A stretch of DNA of 64,000 nucleotides. Origin: an uncultured Collinsella sp. GTDB taxonomy: Bacteria > Actinomycetota > Coriobacteriia > Coriobacteriales > Coriobacteriaceae. The stretch lies in assembly GCA_902494085.1 (NCBI GenBank), contig CABURU010000001.1:1-64000 (forward strand), in the 5' to 3' direction. The notes below the pieces were generated by a model that worked only from the letters and a program-made list of their open reading frames with translations, did no database searches and had not been told where the DNA came from. This document shows, one piece after another, positions 1 through 8,758 of the stretch. The position numbers were made by a program, and so were the translations under genes. How positions within the stretch are numbered: position 1 is the stretch's first letter; the number at the start of each line of letters is the position of its first letter.

Positions 1-99
1 CCGCTGTTTAAGTTTGTCGCGAGTTCCGCACGCAAAGGAAAGCACTTAATGTGCTTTCCGTCTTGCGCAGGACTGTAGAGCAGCAAACTTAAACAGCGG
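1..99. repeat. Hairpin element A: 67-nt conserved core in perfect inverted arms
   Basis: Bases 1-16 and 84-99 are perfect inverted repeats (CCGCTGTTTAAGTTTG and its complement) around a 67-nt core at 17-83. The core has its own hairpin, GGAAAGCAC/GTGCTTTCC. The same 67-nt core occurs in opposite orientation at 17295-17361 with different arms. The left arm starts at the window edge, so its true length is unknown. No T-run follows, so it is not a textbook terminator. It lies upstream of the rpsL promoter region. Function unknown. Confidence 0.75.
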
Positions 100-112
100 G
101 CGGCCCGGTCCG

Positions 113-152
113 GGAATCCGCCCACGCGCACAGCAGAAGGGATTCCTTTTGT
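113..152 (+). terminator. Weak terminator-like inverted repeat
   Basis: GGAATCC and GGATTCC flank a loop of about 20 nt and are followed by TTTTG. It could end transcription entering from left of the window. The 7-bp stem and long loop make this tentative. Confidence 0.3.
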
Positions 153-178
153 GTAGGCTTTGCGGAAATGTGCCAATT

Positions 179-207
179 TTGGGATACGCCCGGCGGCGTG
201 GTCTGTT
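179..207 (+). promoter_or_regulatory. Ribosomal-operon promoter motif, copy 1 (upstream of rpsL)
   Basis: GGGATACGCCCGG here matches motifs found before rplC (near 17461) and rplB (near 19324), where the block runs into a TATAC -10-like element. In this copy the -10 region is degenerate (GTGGTCTGT). About 120 nt of leader separate it from the rpsL start. Promoter function is inferred from recurrence and position. Confidence 0.4.
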
Positions 208-327
208 GACGGCACAGCTAACGCCACGTATCCTATCGAACTGCGTGTTTCGTAGGGGGATGCTGACCCCTCGATTCAAGCCGTTGCACTTTACAGAAAG
301 CTGGAATCATTCGAGAAGGAGTACGCT

Positions 328-705
328 TTGCCTACTATTAACCAGCTGGTTCGCCAGGGCCGTCGTTCCGTGCCCAAGAAGTCCAAGAACGCTGCTCTGC
401 AGCACAACTCCCAGAAGCGCGGCGTGTGCACCCGTGTCTTCACCACGAGCCCCAAGAAGCCGAACTCGGCTCTTCGTAAGGTTGCCCGTGTTCGCCTTGT
501 CAACGGCATCGAAGTTACTGCTTACATCCCGGGTGAGGGCCACAACCTGCAGGAGCACTCCATCGTGCTCGTTCGCGGCGGTCGTGTCCGTGACCTCCCT
601 GGTGTCCGTTATCACGTCATCCGTGGCGCCTACGACGCTGCTCCGGTCCAGAACCGTATGCAGGCCCGTTCCAAGTACGGTGCTAAGCGCCCCAAGGCCA
701 AATAA
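328..705 (+). CDS. rpsL: 30S ribosomal protein S12
   Basis: This 125-aa protein is the decoding-centre protein S12 of the small subunit and is full length. The family block PKKPNSALRK is at about residues 42-51, and the PGEGHNLQEHS loop follows. Both surround the A site; substitutions there give streptomycin resistance in other bacteria, and Lys43 is present here as in susceptible forms. The start is TTG with GAAGGAG about 7 nt upstream. No in-frame ATG gives a better N-terminus, and PTINQLVRQGR is the expected first segment. It is the first gene of the str unit with rpsG, fusA and rpsJ. Confidence 0.98.
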   Translation: MPTINQLVRQGRRSVPKKSKNAALQHNSQKRGVCTRVFTTSPKKPNSALRKVARVRLVNGIEVTAYIPGEGHNLQEHSIVLVRGGRVRDLPGVRYHVIRGAYDAAPVQNRMQARSKYGAKRPKAK

Positions 706-778
706 GCCAGATAACGTTTTGATACTTTCGCCGTGTGCCGCCTAAGCGCCGCACGGTAGACACTTAAGGAGATTTCAC

Positions 779-1252
779 ATGCCGCGTCGTGCAGCAGCTA
801 ATCGTCGTGAGGTTCAGCCTGACGCCGTTTACAACAACCGCCTGGTGACTCAGCTCATCAACAAGGTCCTTCTTGACGGCAAGAAGGCCACCGCTGAGCG
901 CATCGTTTACACCGCTTTCGAGATCGTTGCCGAGAAGTCCGAGGGTGGCGACGCTCTCGCTACCTTCAAGAAGGCTATGGACAACGTCAAGCCCACGCTC
1001 GAGGTTAAGCCCAAGCGTGTCGGTGGCGCTACCTATCAGGTCCCGATGGAGGTCAACTCCCGTCGTTCCACCGCTCTGGGTATCCGCTGGATCGTCAACT
1101 TCTCCCGCGCTCGCAAGGAGAAGACCATGGCCGAGCGTCTCGCCAACGAGATCCTCGACGCTTCCAACGGCCTGGGCGCTTCCGTCAAGAAGCGTGAGGA
1201 CGTCTTCAAGATGGCCGAGGCCAACCGCGCGTTCTCTCACTATCGTTGGTAA
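779..1252 (+). CDS. rpsG: 30S ribosomal protein S7
   Basis: This 157-aa protein nucleates assembly of the 16S rRNA 3' head domain and contacts tRNA at the E site. The N-terminus MPRRAAANRREVQPDAVYNN and the segment GALIRWIVNFSRAR-like (IRWIVNFSRARKEKTM at about residue 103) are typical. An AAGGAGA ribosome binding site precedes the ATG. In E. coli S7 represses its own operon by binding the rpsL-rpsG gap. Here that gap is 73 nt, shorter than in E. coli, so the same control cannot be assumed. Confidence 0.98.
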   Translation: MPRRAAANRREVQPDAVYNNRLVTQLINKVLLDGKKATAERIVYTAFEIVAEKSEGGDALATFKKAMDNVKPTLEVKPKRVGGATYQVPMEVNSRRSTALGIRWIVNFSRARKEKTMAERLANEILDASNGLGASVKKREDVFKMAEANRAFSHYRW

Positions 1253-1271
1253 GTTAAGGTAAGGAACTAAC

Positions 1272-3371
1272 ATGGCTAAGCCTAAGTACAAGCTTTCCGA
1301 TACCCGTAACATCGGCATCATGGCCCACATCGATGCCGGTAAGACCACCACGACCGAGCGTATTCTTTACTACACCGGTAAGACCCACAAGATCGGTGAG
1401 GTCCATGAGGGCGCTGCCACCATGGACTGGATGGTTCAGGAGCAGGAGCGCGGCGTAACCATTACCTCCGCTGCTACCACGTGCTTCTGGAACAAGGACG
1501 GTAAGGACTACCGCATCCAGATCATCGACACCCCGGGCCACGTTGACTTCACCGCCGAGGTCGAGCGCTGCCTGCGCGTCCTCGATGGCGCTGTCGCCGT
1601 CTTCGACGCCGTTGCCGGCGTTCAGCCCCAGTCTGAGACCGTTTGGCGTCAGGCTTCTACCTTCAACGTCCCCCGCATCGCCTTCATCAACAAGTATGAC
1701 CGCGTGGGCGCTGACTTCTTCAACGCTATCGAGACCATGAAGGATCGTCTCGACGCTAACGCCGTGGCCGCTCAGGTCCCGATGGGCGCCGAGGACAACT
1801 TCTGGGGCGTCATCGACCTGGTCACCATGACTGCATGGGACTTCAAGGCCGACGAGAAGGGCATGACCTACCCCGAGCCGATGGACGAGATCCCGGCTGA
1901 GTTTGCCGACATCGCTGCCACCAAGCGCGAGGAGCTCCTCGACGCTGCTGCCAGCTTTGACGACGAGCTCATGGAGAAGATTCTCATGGAGGAGGACTTC
2001 ACCGTCGAGGAGCTCAAGGCTGCTCTGCGCAAGGGCGTTCTGGCCAACGAGCTCAACCTCGTCTTCGTGGGTTCCGCCTACAAGAACAAGGGCGTTCAGG
2101 AGCTGCTCGACGCTGTCGTCGACTACCTGCCCAGCCCGCTCGACGTCGAGGCCGTCACCGGTACCGATCCGGACACCGGCGAGGAGATTCAGCGTCATCC
2201 TTCCTTCGACGAGCCCTTCTCCGGCCTGGTCTTCAAGATCATGACCGACCCGTTCGTCGGTAAGCTCACCTATGTCCGCGTTTACTCCGGCCGCGCCGAG
2301 TCCGGCTCCTACGTGGTCAACGCTTCCAACGGTCAGCGCGAGCGCCTCGGCCGCATCCTCGAGATGAACGCTGCCGAGCGTATCGACCGTGACGACGCTG
2401 CCGCTGGCGACATCGTCGCTTGCGTCGGCTTCAAGAACTCCACCACCGGTGACACCCTGTGCGCCGAGGGCAAGGAGATCGTCCTCGAGAAGATCGAGTT
2501 CGCTAAGCCCGTTATCGACGTTGCCATCGAGCCCAAGACCAAGGCCGAGCAGGACAAGATGTCCCTGGCTCTGACCAAGCTCGCCGAAGAGGACCCGACC
2601 TTCCAGGTGTCCACCAACCACGAGACCGGCCAGACCATCATCGCCGGCATGGGCGAGCTGCACCTCGAGATCATCGTCGACCGTCTGCTCCGCGAGTTCA
2701 AGGTTGACGCTAACGTTGGTAAGCCCCAGGTTGCCTACCGCGAGACCGCTGGTCACGACGTCGAGAAGGCTGAGGGCAAGTTCGTCCGTCAGTCCGGCGG
2801 TCGCGGTCAGTACGGCCACGCCGTCATCAAGCTCGAGAAGATGGAGGAGGGCTTCGGCTACGAGTTCGTCAACGCTATCGTCGGCGGCGTCGTGCCCAAG
2901 GAGTACATCCCGTCCATCGACAAGGGCATCCAGGAGGCCCTGAACACCGGTGTTATCGCCGGCTTCCCGGTCCTCGACGTTAAGGTCACCCTGTTCGACG
3001 GTTCTTACCACGAGGTCGACTCCTCCGAGGCCGCCTTCAAGATCGCCGGTTCCATGGCTATCAAGGACGCCCTCAAGAAGTCCGATCCGCAGCTGCTCGA
3101 GCCGATCATGGCTGTCGAGGTCGAGACCCCTGAGCAGTACATGGGCGACGTTATGGGCAACCTCTCCGGTCGCCGCGGCAAGATCGAGGGCATGGAGGAT
3201 CGCAAGAACAGCAAGCTCATCCGTGCCAAGGTGCCGCTGGGCGAGATGTTCGGTTACGCTACCGACCTTCGCTCCCAGACCCAGGGCCGTGCATCCTACA
3301 CGATGCAGTTCGACTCTTATGAGCCCGCGCCCAAGTCCATCGTGGACGAGGTCATGAGCAAGAACGCCTAA
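1272..3371 (+). CDS. fusA: Elongation factor G
   Basis: This 699-aa translocation GTPase is full length. The P-loop AHIDAGKT is at residues 18-25, switch II DTPGH at about 88-92, and the guanine-specificity motif is NKYD where many bacteria have NKMD. Domains II-V follow, including the domain IV segment GGRGQYGHA. It translocates tRNA and mRNA after peptide-bond formation and splits ribosomes with RRF. It starts 19 nt after rpsG and is co-transcribed. The tuf gene that usually follows fusA is absent here; rpsJ follows directly. Confidence 0.98.
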   Translation: MAKPKYKLSDTRNIGIMAHIDAGKTTTTERILYYTGKTHKIGEVHEGAATMDWMVQEQERGVTITSAATTCFWNKDGKDYRIQIIDTPGHVDFTAEVERCLRVLDGAVAVFDAVAGVQPQSETVWRQASTFNVPRIAFINKYDRVGADFFNAIETMKDRLDANAVAAQVPMGAEDNFWGVIDLVTMTAWDFKADEKGMTYPEPMDEIPAEFADIAATKREELLDAAASFDDELMEKILMEEDFTVEELKAALRKGVLANELNLVFVGSAYKNKGVQELLDAVVDYLPSPLDVEAVTGTDPDTGEEIQRHPSFDEPFSGLVFKIMTDPFVGKLTYVRVYSGRAESGSYVVNASNGQRERLGRILEMNAAERIDRDDAAAGDIVACVGFKNSTTGDTLCAEGKEIVLEKIEFAKPVIDVAIEPKTKAEQDKMSLALTKLAEEDPTFQVSTNHETGQTIIAGMGELHLEIIVDRLLREFKVDANVGKPQVAYRETAGHDVEKAEGKFVRQSGGRGQYGHAVIKLEKMEEGFGYEFVNAIVGGVVPKEYIPSIDKGIQEALNTGVIAGFPVLDVKVTLFDGSYHEVDSSEAAFKIAGSMAIKDALKKSDPQLLEPIMAVEVETPEQYMGDVMGNLSGRRGKIEGMEDRKNSKLIRAKVPLGEMFGYATDLRSQTQGRASYTMQFDSYEPAPKSIVDEVMSKNA

Positions 3372-3431
3372 GTTCGAGCTCCCTGTTACGTAATCCGCGA
3401 GAACATCTCTCGCACTCTTTGGAGGTTTAAG

Positions 3432-3740
3432 TTGGCTACCCAGAAGATCCGCATTCGCCTCAAGGGCTATGATCACGAGGTCGTCGATCAGTCCGCGAAG
3501 CTCATCGTCGAGACCGCTCAGAAGACCGGCGCTCGCGTTTCCGGTCCTGTCCCCCTGCCCACCGAGCGCAACCTGTACACGGTTATCCGCTCGCCGCACG
3601 TGAACAAGGACTCCCGTGAGCAGTTCGAGATGCGCACCCACAAGCGCCTCATCGACATCCTCGACCCCACCTCGGGCACCGTTGATTCGCTCATGCGTCT
3701 CGACCTCCCCGCTGGCGTCGACATCGACATCAAGCTCTAA
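3432..3740 (+). CDS. rpsJ: 30S ribosomal protein S10
   Basis: This 102-aa S10 starts at TTG behind GGAGG (3421-3425). The sequence ATQKIRIRLKGYDHEVVDQSA and the loop HVNKDSREQFEMRTHKR (about residues 55-71) are diagnostic. S10 sits in the 30S head and, with NusB, acts in rRNA antitermination. In most bacteria it is the first gene of the S10 operon, directly before rplC. Here a strong terminator follows and rplC lies 14 kb away, so rpsJ is transcribed with the str genes. Confidence 0.98.
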   Translation: MATQKIRIRLKGYDHEVVDQSAKLIVETAQKTGARVSGPVPLPTERNLYTVIRSPHVNKDSREQFEMRTHKRLIDILDPTSGTVDSLMRLDLPAGVDIDIKL

Positions 3741-3759
3741 GCGATATCGCTCATAGCTC

Positions 3760-3800
3760 AAAGGGCCCCGCTGCCGCTACGGCAGCGGGGCCCTTTTGTT
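3760..3800 (+). terminator. Intrinsic terminator after rpsJ
   Basis: A GC-rich stem of about 16 bp (AAGGGCCCCGCTGCCG with its complement, CTAC loop at 3777-3780) is followed by TTTTGTTTT. It ends the str unit and separates it from the convergent birA gene. Confidence 0.95.
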
Positions 3801-3855
3801 TTGAATGATGGTTTGGACTGTGGGGTAATGCTGCCGAGTAGGTGGTTGCGGCGCC

Positions 3856-4632
3856 CTATTCGCTCAAGGGACGCAGCGATGCCTCCTCAAAATGGAAGGA
3901 TCGAAAGCCGTCTTCCGTTTCGATGCACGCGCGACCAAAGCCATCGACCGTTTGAAAGATGCCACGCGCCAGCTCGTCCCCAGCGGGGGAGCGGGCGATA
4001 ACGTGCTCCCCGATCCAATTGAGGTGAGCGATATATTCATCGTGGACGGGCGCGAGCGGACCGGCGTCTTCTTCCTTGGCGGTGAGGCGCTCTGCCCAGG
4101 CATCTACAGCGTCTATAACTGCGTGATAGACCTCATCGAGGAGCATGTCGACGGCGGGAACGTTCTCGTTGAGATCCGAGAGGCCAATTGCCGCCAGGCC
4201 GCCATCGGGCACCTCTTGGGGCGTGTAGTTTACGTTGACGCCAATGCCGCAGACGGCGAAAGGTTTGCCTTCGTTATCGCGTGCGGCCTCGACCAGAATG
4301 CCGCCGAGCTTGCGTCCTCGCGCGACCAGGTCGTTGGGCCATTTGAGGCCAATCTCGTTTGCAAGACCCTGCTTTTCGAGCGCCTCGAGCACCGCTAAGC
4401 CGCTGATGGCGGCAAGACCAGAGTACTTTGCAGGATTAACGCATGGACGCAGGACAATCGAAAGCAATAGGTTGCCGGCGGTTGAATCCCACTTGTGGCC
4501 GCGCCGGCCGCGTCCTGCCGTCTGAGTCCGGGCGGCAAGTCCCGTGCCGTGCGGCTCTCCCTGTTTTCCTGCTTCGAGCAGGTCATCGTTGGTCGATCCG
4601 GTTACGTCGACTATCGTTAAACGAGAATCCAT
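3856..4632 (-). CDS. birA: Biotin-[acetyl-CoA-carboxylase] ligase
   Basis: This 258-aa enzyme makes biotinyl-AMP and attaches biotin to the lysine of the carboxyl carrier protein. The GRGRRGHKW loop (about residues 40-48) binds biotinyl-AMP and KWPNDL is at about residue 99. The C-terminal SH3-like domain is present. The N-terminal helix-turn-helix of bifunctional BirA repressors is missing, so it is probably a ligase only. AGGAGG lies 11 nt before the ATG. It is divergent from the fab/acc operon, whose accB product is its expected substrate. Confidence 0.95.
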   Translation of the reverse strand: MDSRLTIVDVTGSTNDDLLEAGKQGEPHGTGLAARTQTAGRGRRGHKWDSTAGNLLLSIVLRPCVNPAKYSGLAAISGLAVLEALEKQGLANEIGLKWPNDLVARGRKLGGILVEAARDNEGKPFAVCGIGVNVNYTPQEVPDGGLAAIGLSDLNENVPAVDMLLDEVYHAVIDAVDAWAERLTAKEEDAGPLAPVHDEYIAHLNWIGEHVIARSPAGDELARGIFQTVDGFGRACIETEDGFRSFHFEEASLRPLSE

Positions 4633-4730
4633 AACAGCTGCTACCTCCTAAGTTAATAAGGCAATCGCGCAATGGTGTCGAGAGATAGACACAATGTGAA
4701 GCCTTTGTCGCATTTGGACAATTTAATGTT

Positions 4731-4792
4731 AACACGTCAACAACGACTAAAATGCGCTATCCTCTCTTGGTCGATGTAAACACGTCAACAAC
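4731..4792 (+). promoter_or_regulatory. Paired direct repeats upstream of fabH (candidate operator)
   Basis: AACACGTCAACAAC occurs identically at 4731-4744 and 4779-4792, 48 bp apart, between birA and fabH. The second copy ends about 17 nt before the fabH start and would overlap the transcript start or leader. Two identical 14-mers ahead of a fatty-acid operon fit a regulator binding site. No FapR- or FabT-type consensus is recognised. Confidence 0.45.
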
Positions 4793-4808
4793 TCAAAGGA
4801 GGTTAGTG

Positions 4809-5768
4809 ATGGGTTTCACGATTCTTGGAACAGGCTCGGCGCTTCCTGAGCGCAGTGTTTCCAATGACGAGCTATCTGAGTTCCTCGATACCTCGGATGA
4901 GTGGATTTTTACCCGCACCGGTATCAAGAGCCGCCACGTCTGCACCACCGAGTCACTCGACGACCTTGCCGTAGCGGCGAGCGAGCGGGCACTCCAGGTG
5001 TCCGGAATCGACGCGAGCCAGCTGGATCTAATCGTCTGCTCGACGACAACGGGTGACCACCTTGTTCCCGCCGAGGCGTGTGCCGTAGCCGAGCGTCTGG
5101 GCGCGACGTGCCCTGCCTTCGATGTCTCGGCGGCTTGTGCCGGCTTCGTGTTTGCGCTCGATGTCGCCGAGGGCTATATCGCCCGCGGCCGTGCCGAGCG
5201 CGTGCTTGTTGTTGCTGCCGAGCAGATGACGCGCACGCTCGACTGGACCGACCGCGCCACCTGCGTGCTCTTTGGCGATGGGGCAGGCGCCGCAGTGATT
5301 GGAGCTGGGGGAGACAACCCCCTTGCCGTTGAGCTTTCGACGGCGCCCGACGTCGAGACGTTGCGCGTACCCGGTCTGGTCGGCACCTCGCCGTTTAAGG
5401 CCTCTGCAGATAGCGAGAGCGTGCTGTCCATGAATGGCCGCCGCGTGTTCAAGTTCGGCGTCAACGCCATCTGCGACACGGTCCATAAGCTTGCGGGCGA
5501 TGCGGGCATTTCGGTCGAAGACATCGACCATTTTGTATTCCATCAGGCTAACGAACGAATCCTGAGTCAGGCGGTCAAGCGCCTCGGCGTGCCAGACGAG
5601 CGCGTGGTTCGAACGCTGCGCGAGATCGGCAACATTTCGAGCGCATGCATTCCGCTTGCCCTCGATCGGCTGGCAAACGCCGGTGCACTTCACACAGGCG
5701 ACACCATCGCCTTGGTTGGATTTGGCGCCGGTCTGGATATAGGTGGCTATCTGCTTCGTTGGAAGTAG
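4809..5768 (+). CDS. fabH: Beta-ketoacyl-ACP synthase III
   Basis: This 319-aa KAS III condenses an acyl-CoA primer with malonyl-ACP to start fatty acid synthesis. The catalytic Cys is in DVSAACAGFVFAL (about residue 110), with FHQANERI (His) and GNISSACIPLAL (Asn) completing the Cys-His-Asn triad. The ATG at 4809 is chosen because AAAGGAGG lies 7 nt upstream and MGFTILGTGSALPE is the family N-terminus; an in-frame extension to 4752 would run over the operator repeats. It is the first gene of the fab/acc operon. Confidence 0.96.
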   Translation: MGFTILGTGSALPERSVSNDELSEFLDTSDEWIFTRTGIKSRHVCTTESLDDLAVAASERALQVSGIDASQLDLIVCSTTTGDHLVPAEACAVAERLGATCPAFDVSAACAGFVFALDVAEGYIARGRAERVLVVAAEQMTRTLDWTDRATCVLFGDGAGAAVIGAGGDNPLAVELSTAPDVETLRVPGLVGTSPFKASADSESVLSMNGRRVFKFGVNAICDTVHKLAGDAGISVEDIDHFVFHQANERILSQAVKRLGVPDERVVRTLREIGNISSACIPLALDRLANAGALHTGDTIALVGFGAGLDIGGYLLRWK

Positions 5769-5817
5769 TTGCACATAGGAAAAAACGCCCCTAGGGCACA
5801 AACAAAGGAGAACTACC

Positions 5818-6054
5818 ATGGCAGATCAGAAGACCTTCGAGCGCGTTTGCGACGTTATCCGCGAGACCGCCGGTCTTGACGATGTCGAGATGAAGCCCGA
5901 GTCCACGCTCGAGGAGATTGGTCTCGACAGTCTGGGTACCGTCGAGATCCTCGTCGCCGTCGAGGACGAGTTTGGCATCCAGCTCGATACCGAGGAGAAC
6001 CCCAAGACGGTCGGCGAGTTCGCCGATACGGTCGAGGCGGCATTGGAGAAGTAG
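5818..6054 (+). CDS. acpP: Acyl carrier protein
   Basis: This 78-aa acidic carrier holds growing acyl chains on 4'-phosphopantetheine. The attachment serine is in GLDSLGTVEI (about residue 40), equivalent to the DSL motif. The AAAGGAG ribosome binding site is strong. The gene lies 49 nt after fabH and 2 nt before fabK, so it is inside the operon. Its DSLGTVE context differs slightly from the DSLDTVE common in E. coli-like ACPs. Confidence 0.96.
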   Translation: MADQKTFERVCDVIRETAGLDDVEMKPESTLEEIGLDSLGTVEILVAVEDEFGIQLDTEENPKTVGEFADTVEAALEK

Positions 6055-6056
6055 AG

Positions 6057-7001
6057 ATGCTCAAGACTCCTCTCTGCGATCTGCTCGGCATCGAAAAGCC
6101 CGTGTTCCAGGGCGGTATGGCCTGGATTGCCGACGCCTCGCTGGCGTCCGCAGTGTCCGAGGCGGGTGGCTTAGGGATTATCGCGGCCATGAACGCCGAC
6201 GCCAACTGGCTTCGCGACCAGATTCACGAGCTGCGCGCCAGGACGGATAAACCCTTTGGCGTCAACGTCATGCTCATGAGCCCGTTTGCCGACGAGGTCG
6301 CGCAGGTCGTGATTGACGAGCGAGTGCCGGTCGTCGTGACGGGCGCCGGCAATCCCGCCAAGTACATGAAGGCGTGGAACGAGGCGGGCATCAAGGTCAT
6401 CCCGGTCGTTGCCTCGGTGGCGCTGGCGCGCCTCGTGGCGCGTCGTGGAGCCACGGCGGTTGTTGCCGAGGGCACCGAATCGGGCGGCCATATTGGCGAG
6501 ACCTCGACGATGGCACTGGTGCCGCAGGTCGTCGATGCGGTCGAAATCCCTGTTGTGGCAGCCGGCGGTATTGCCGACGGCCGCGGCGTGGCAGCCGCCT
6601 TTATGCTGGGCGCCGCCGGCGTGCAAGTGGGTACGCGCTTTCTGGTCGCAGACGAGTGCACCGTATCGGAGCAGTACAAGGAGATGGTCCTGAAGGCCAA
6701 CGACACCTCGACGCGTGCGACCGGCCGCTCGACGGGACACCCGGTGCGTGCCCTCAAGAGCCCCTTCACCAACGCCTACGCCAAGAGCGAGGGTTCCGGT
6801 GCGAGTGCCGAGGAGCTCGGTGCTATGGGAACCGGTGCGCTGCGTAAGGCCGCCAAGGACGGCAACTACGAAGAGGGTTCGTTTTTGTGTGGACAGATTG
6901 CCGGCATGGTCAACGAGCGCCAGAGCGCACGTGAAATCGTTAACGACCTGGTCGATGGCGCCGAGCGCGTCCTGAAGGGTGCGTCCGCATGGGTAGCGTA
7001 G
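6057..7001 (+). CDS. fabK: Enoyl-ACP reductase II (FMN-dependent)
   Basis: This 314-aa TIM-barrel flavoprotein reduces trans-2-enoyl-ACP with NAD(P)H in the last elongation step. It belongs to the nitronate monooxygenase/FabK fold: FQGGMAWIAD at the N-terminus, GTESGGHIGE (about residue 139) and the FMN-phosphate segment AAGGIADGRG-AAAFMLGAAGVQVGTRF. No FabI is present in the cluster, so FabK is probably the working reductase, as in several Gram-positive anaerobes. It starts 2 nt after acpP and its end overlaps fabD by 13 nt. Confidence 0.93.
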   Translation: MLKTPLCDLLGIEKPVFQGGMAWIADASLASAVSEAGGLGIIAAMNADANWLRDQIHELRARTDKPFGVNVMLMSPFADEVAQVVIDERVPVVVTGAGNPAKYMKAWNEAGIKVIPVVASVALARLVARRGATAVVAEGTESGGHIGETSTMALVPQVVDAVEIPVVAAGGIADGRGVAAAFMLGAAGVQVGTRFLVADECTVSEQYKEMVLKANDTSTRATGRSTGHPVRALKSPFTNAYAKSEGSGASAEELGAMGTGALRKAAKDGNYEEGSFLCGQIAGMVNERQSAREIVNDLVDGAERVLKGASAWVA

Positions 7002-7915
7002 CGTTTCTGTTTGCCGGTCAGGGTGCCCAGCATCCCGCGATGGGTGTTGACCTCATCGAAGCATCGCCGGCGGCTGCCGAGGTGTTCGCCATTGCCGACG
7101 AGGTGCGCCCGGGGACCAGCGAGCAGTGCCGGAGCGCCTCCAAGGAGGAGCTCTCGCAGACCGAGAACACGCAGCCGTGCGTGTTCGTTCACGACCTGGC
7201 AGCGGCTACCGCTCTGCGTGAGCGCGGCGTGATGCCTGCCGCCTGTGCGGGATTCTCGCTGGGCGAGGTCGCCGCGCTCACCTTTGCGGGGGCATTCGAT
7301 ACGCGAGCAGGCTTTGAGCTCGTGTGCGAGCGCGCGGCGCTGATGGCCGCGGCTGCCGAGCGCCATCCGGGCGGCATGCGCGCCGTCATCAAGCTCGATG
7401 CGGCGCAGGTCGAGGGCTTGGCAAAACAGGCAGGCGAGGACTGCTGGCCGGTCAACTACAACAGCCCGCAGCAGACGGTTGTGGCCGGAGCGTCCGAGGC
7501 GCTGCAGGAGCTCGACGTCCTAGTAAAAGAGGCTGGCGGCCGCGCTATGAAAGTCGCGGTGTCGGGTGCATTCCATAGCCCCTATATGGCAGAGGCGACT
7601 GAGGGGCTGGCGACGTATATCCAAGCCGGCCACGCGCCGTCTCCGCTGCTGATTCCGGTCATGGCAAACATGACGGCGGCGCCCTATCCGGCGGACCCGC
7701 GGGCAGCATCGGATGTCTTGGCCAACCAGGTGAGTCATGCCGTTCGCTGGGTCGACACGCTACATACTCTGCAGGATCAGGGGATCGACACGTTTATTGA
7801 GGTCGGCCCTGGCAAAACGCTGTCGGGCCTGGTCAAGCGTACGCTGAGCGACGTTCGCGTGTATTCGTGCGAAACGGCCGAGCAAGTCGCAGCTATTGCC
7901 GACGAGCTCGCATAG
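6989..7915 (+). CDS. fabD: Malonyl-CoA:ACP transacylase
   Basis: This 308-aa transacylase moves malonyl from CoA to ACP. It has FAGQGAQ at residues 7-13, the nucleophile serine in AGFSLGEVAAL (about residue 89) and the catalytic His in GAFHSPYM (about residue 193). The start overlaps the end of fabK, which suggests translational coupling. A usual fab operon position between the reductase and fabG supports the assignment. Confidence 0.95.
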   Translation: MGSVAFLFAGQGAQHPAMGVDLIEASPAAAEVFAIADEVRPGTSEQCRSASKEELSQTENTQPCVFVHDLAAATALRERGVMPAACAGFSLGEVAALTFAGAFDTRAGFELVCERAALMAAAAERHPGGMRAVIKLDAAQVEGLAKQAGEDCWPVNYNSPQQTVVAGASEALQELDVLVKEAGGRAMKVAVSGAFHSPYMAEATEGLATYIQAGHAPSPLLIPVMANMTAAPYPADPRAASDVLANQVSHAVRWVDTLHTLQDQGIDTFIEVGPGKTLSGLVKRTLSDVRVYSCETAEQVAAIADELA

Positions 7916-7945
7916 TCCACAGGGCTGTAACCCGAAAGGAATGAC

Positions 7946-8719
7946 ATGGGCAACTTGAACAACGGCGCGCTCGAGCGCAACGACTCACGTCGCGTGGCAC
8001 TGGTCACGGGCGGCTCGCGCGGTATCGGCCGCGCCTGCGCTATCGGTCTGGCGGAGGACGGCTTTGATATCGCCGTCGTCTATGCCGGCAGCGTCGATGC
8101 GGTGCGCGAGACGTGCGAAGCCTGCGAGGCCGCTGGCGCCGCGGCACGCGCATATCAATGCGACGTGGCCGATCCCGCTGCCGTCAACGCGTGCGTGGAA
8201 GCGGTCCTCAACGACTTTGGCTCCATTTGGGCGCTCGTCAACAACGCCGGCATCACTCGCGATGGGCTGCTTATGCGCATGGGCGATGACGCCTTCGATC
8301 GCGTGCTCGATGTCAATCTTAAAGGAACGTTCAATACGACGCGCGCGCTCACTAAGACCTTTATGCGCCAGCGTGGCGGCTGCGTCGTCAACATGAGCTC
8401 GGTCGTGGGCCTGATGGGCAACGCCGGGCAAGCCAACTACGCTGCCTCCAAGGCGGGCGTGATCGGCCTGACCAAGGCGGTGGCGCGCGAGCTTGCATCC
8501 CGCGGCGTACGAGTGAACGCGGTCGCCCCCGGGTTCGTCGAGACAGATATGACGGCAAAGCTCTCAGAGAAGGTTCGCGCGGCAACCGAGGAGCAGATTC
8601 CCCTAAAGCGCATGGCGCGCCCCGAGGAAGTGGCCGGCGTGGTGCGCTTTTTGGCGAGCGATGCGGCTTCCTACATTACGGGCGAGGTTGTACGCGTTGA
8701 CGGCGGAATGGCGATGTAG
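7946..8719 (+). CDS. fabG: 3-oxoacyl-ACP reductase
   Basis: This 257-aa short-chain dehydrogenase reduces 3-oxoacyl-ACP with NADPH. It has the cofactor motif TGGSRGIGRA (about residues 21-30), NNAG, and the catalytic set Ser (MSSVVGLMG) with YAASKAG. The C-terminal YITGEVVRVDGGMAM is typical of FabG. The roughly 13 N-terminal residues before VALVTGG are longer than in E. coli, but the CGAAAGGAATGAC ribosome binding site supports this ATG. It lies between fabD and fabF. Confidence 0.95.
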   Translation: MGNLNNGALERNDSRRVALVTGGSRGIGRACAIGLAEDGFDIAVVYAGSVDAVRETCEACEAAGAAARAYQCDVADPAAVNACVEAVLNDFGSIWALVNNAGITRDGLLMRMGDDAFDRVLDVNLKGTFNTTRALTKTFMRQRGGCVVNMSSVVGLMGNAGQANYAASKAGVIGLTKAVARELASRGVRVNAVAPGFVETDMTAKLSEKVRAATEEQIPLKRMARPEEVAGVVRFLASDAASYITGEVVRVDGGMAM

Positions 8720-8758
8720 AAATCAGGGCCGAAGAACGGCTTGGATGAGGAGACCATG

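Noticed and set aside
149..745. 198-codon frame overlapping rpsL
   Set aside because: Wrong frame over a certain ribosomal gene; low-complexity Arg/Ser-rich translation.
1254..3761. 835-codon open frame on the minus strand opposite fusA and rpsJ
   Set aside because: It mirrors strongly codon-biased G+C-rich genes, has no ribosome binding site and its translation is low-complexity (Leu/Val/Asp/Gly rich).
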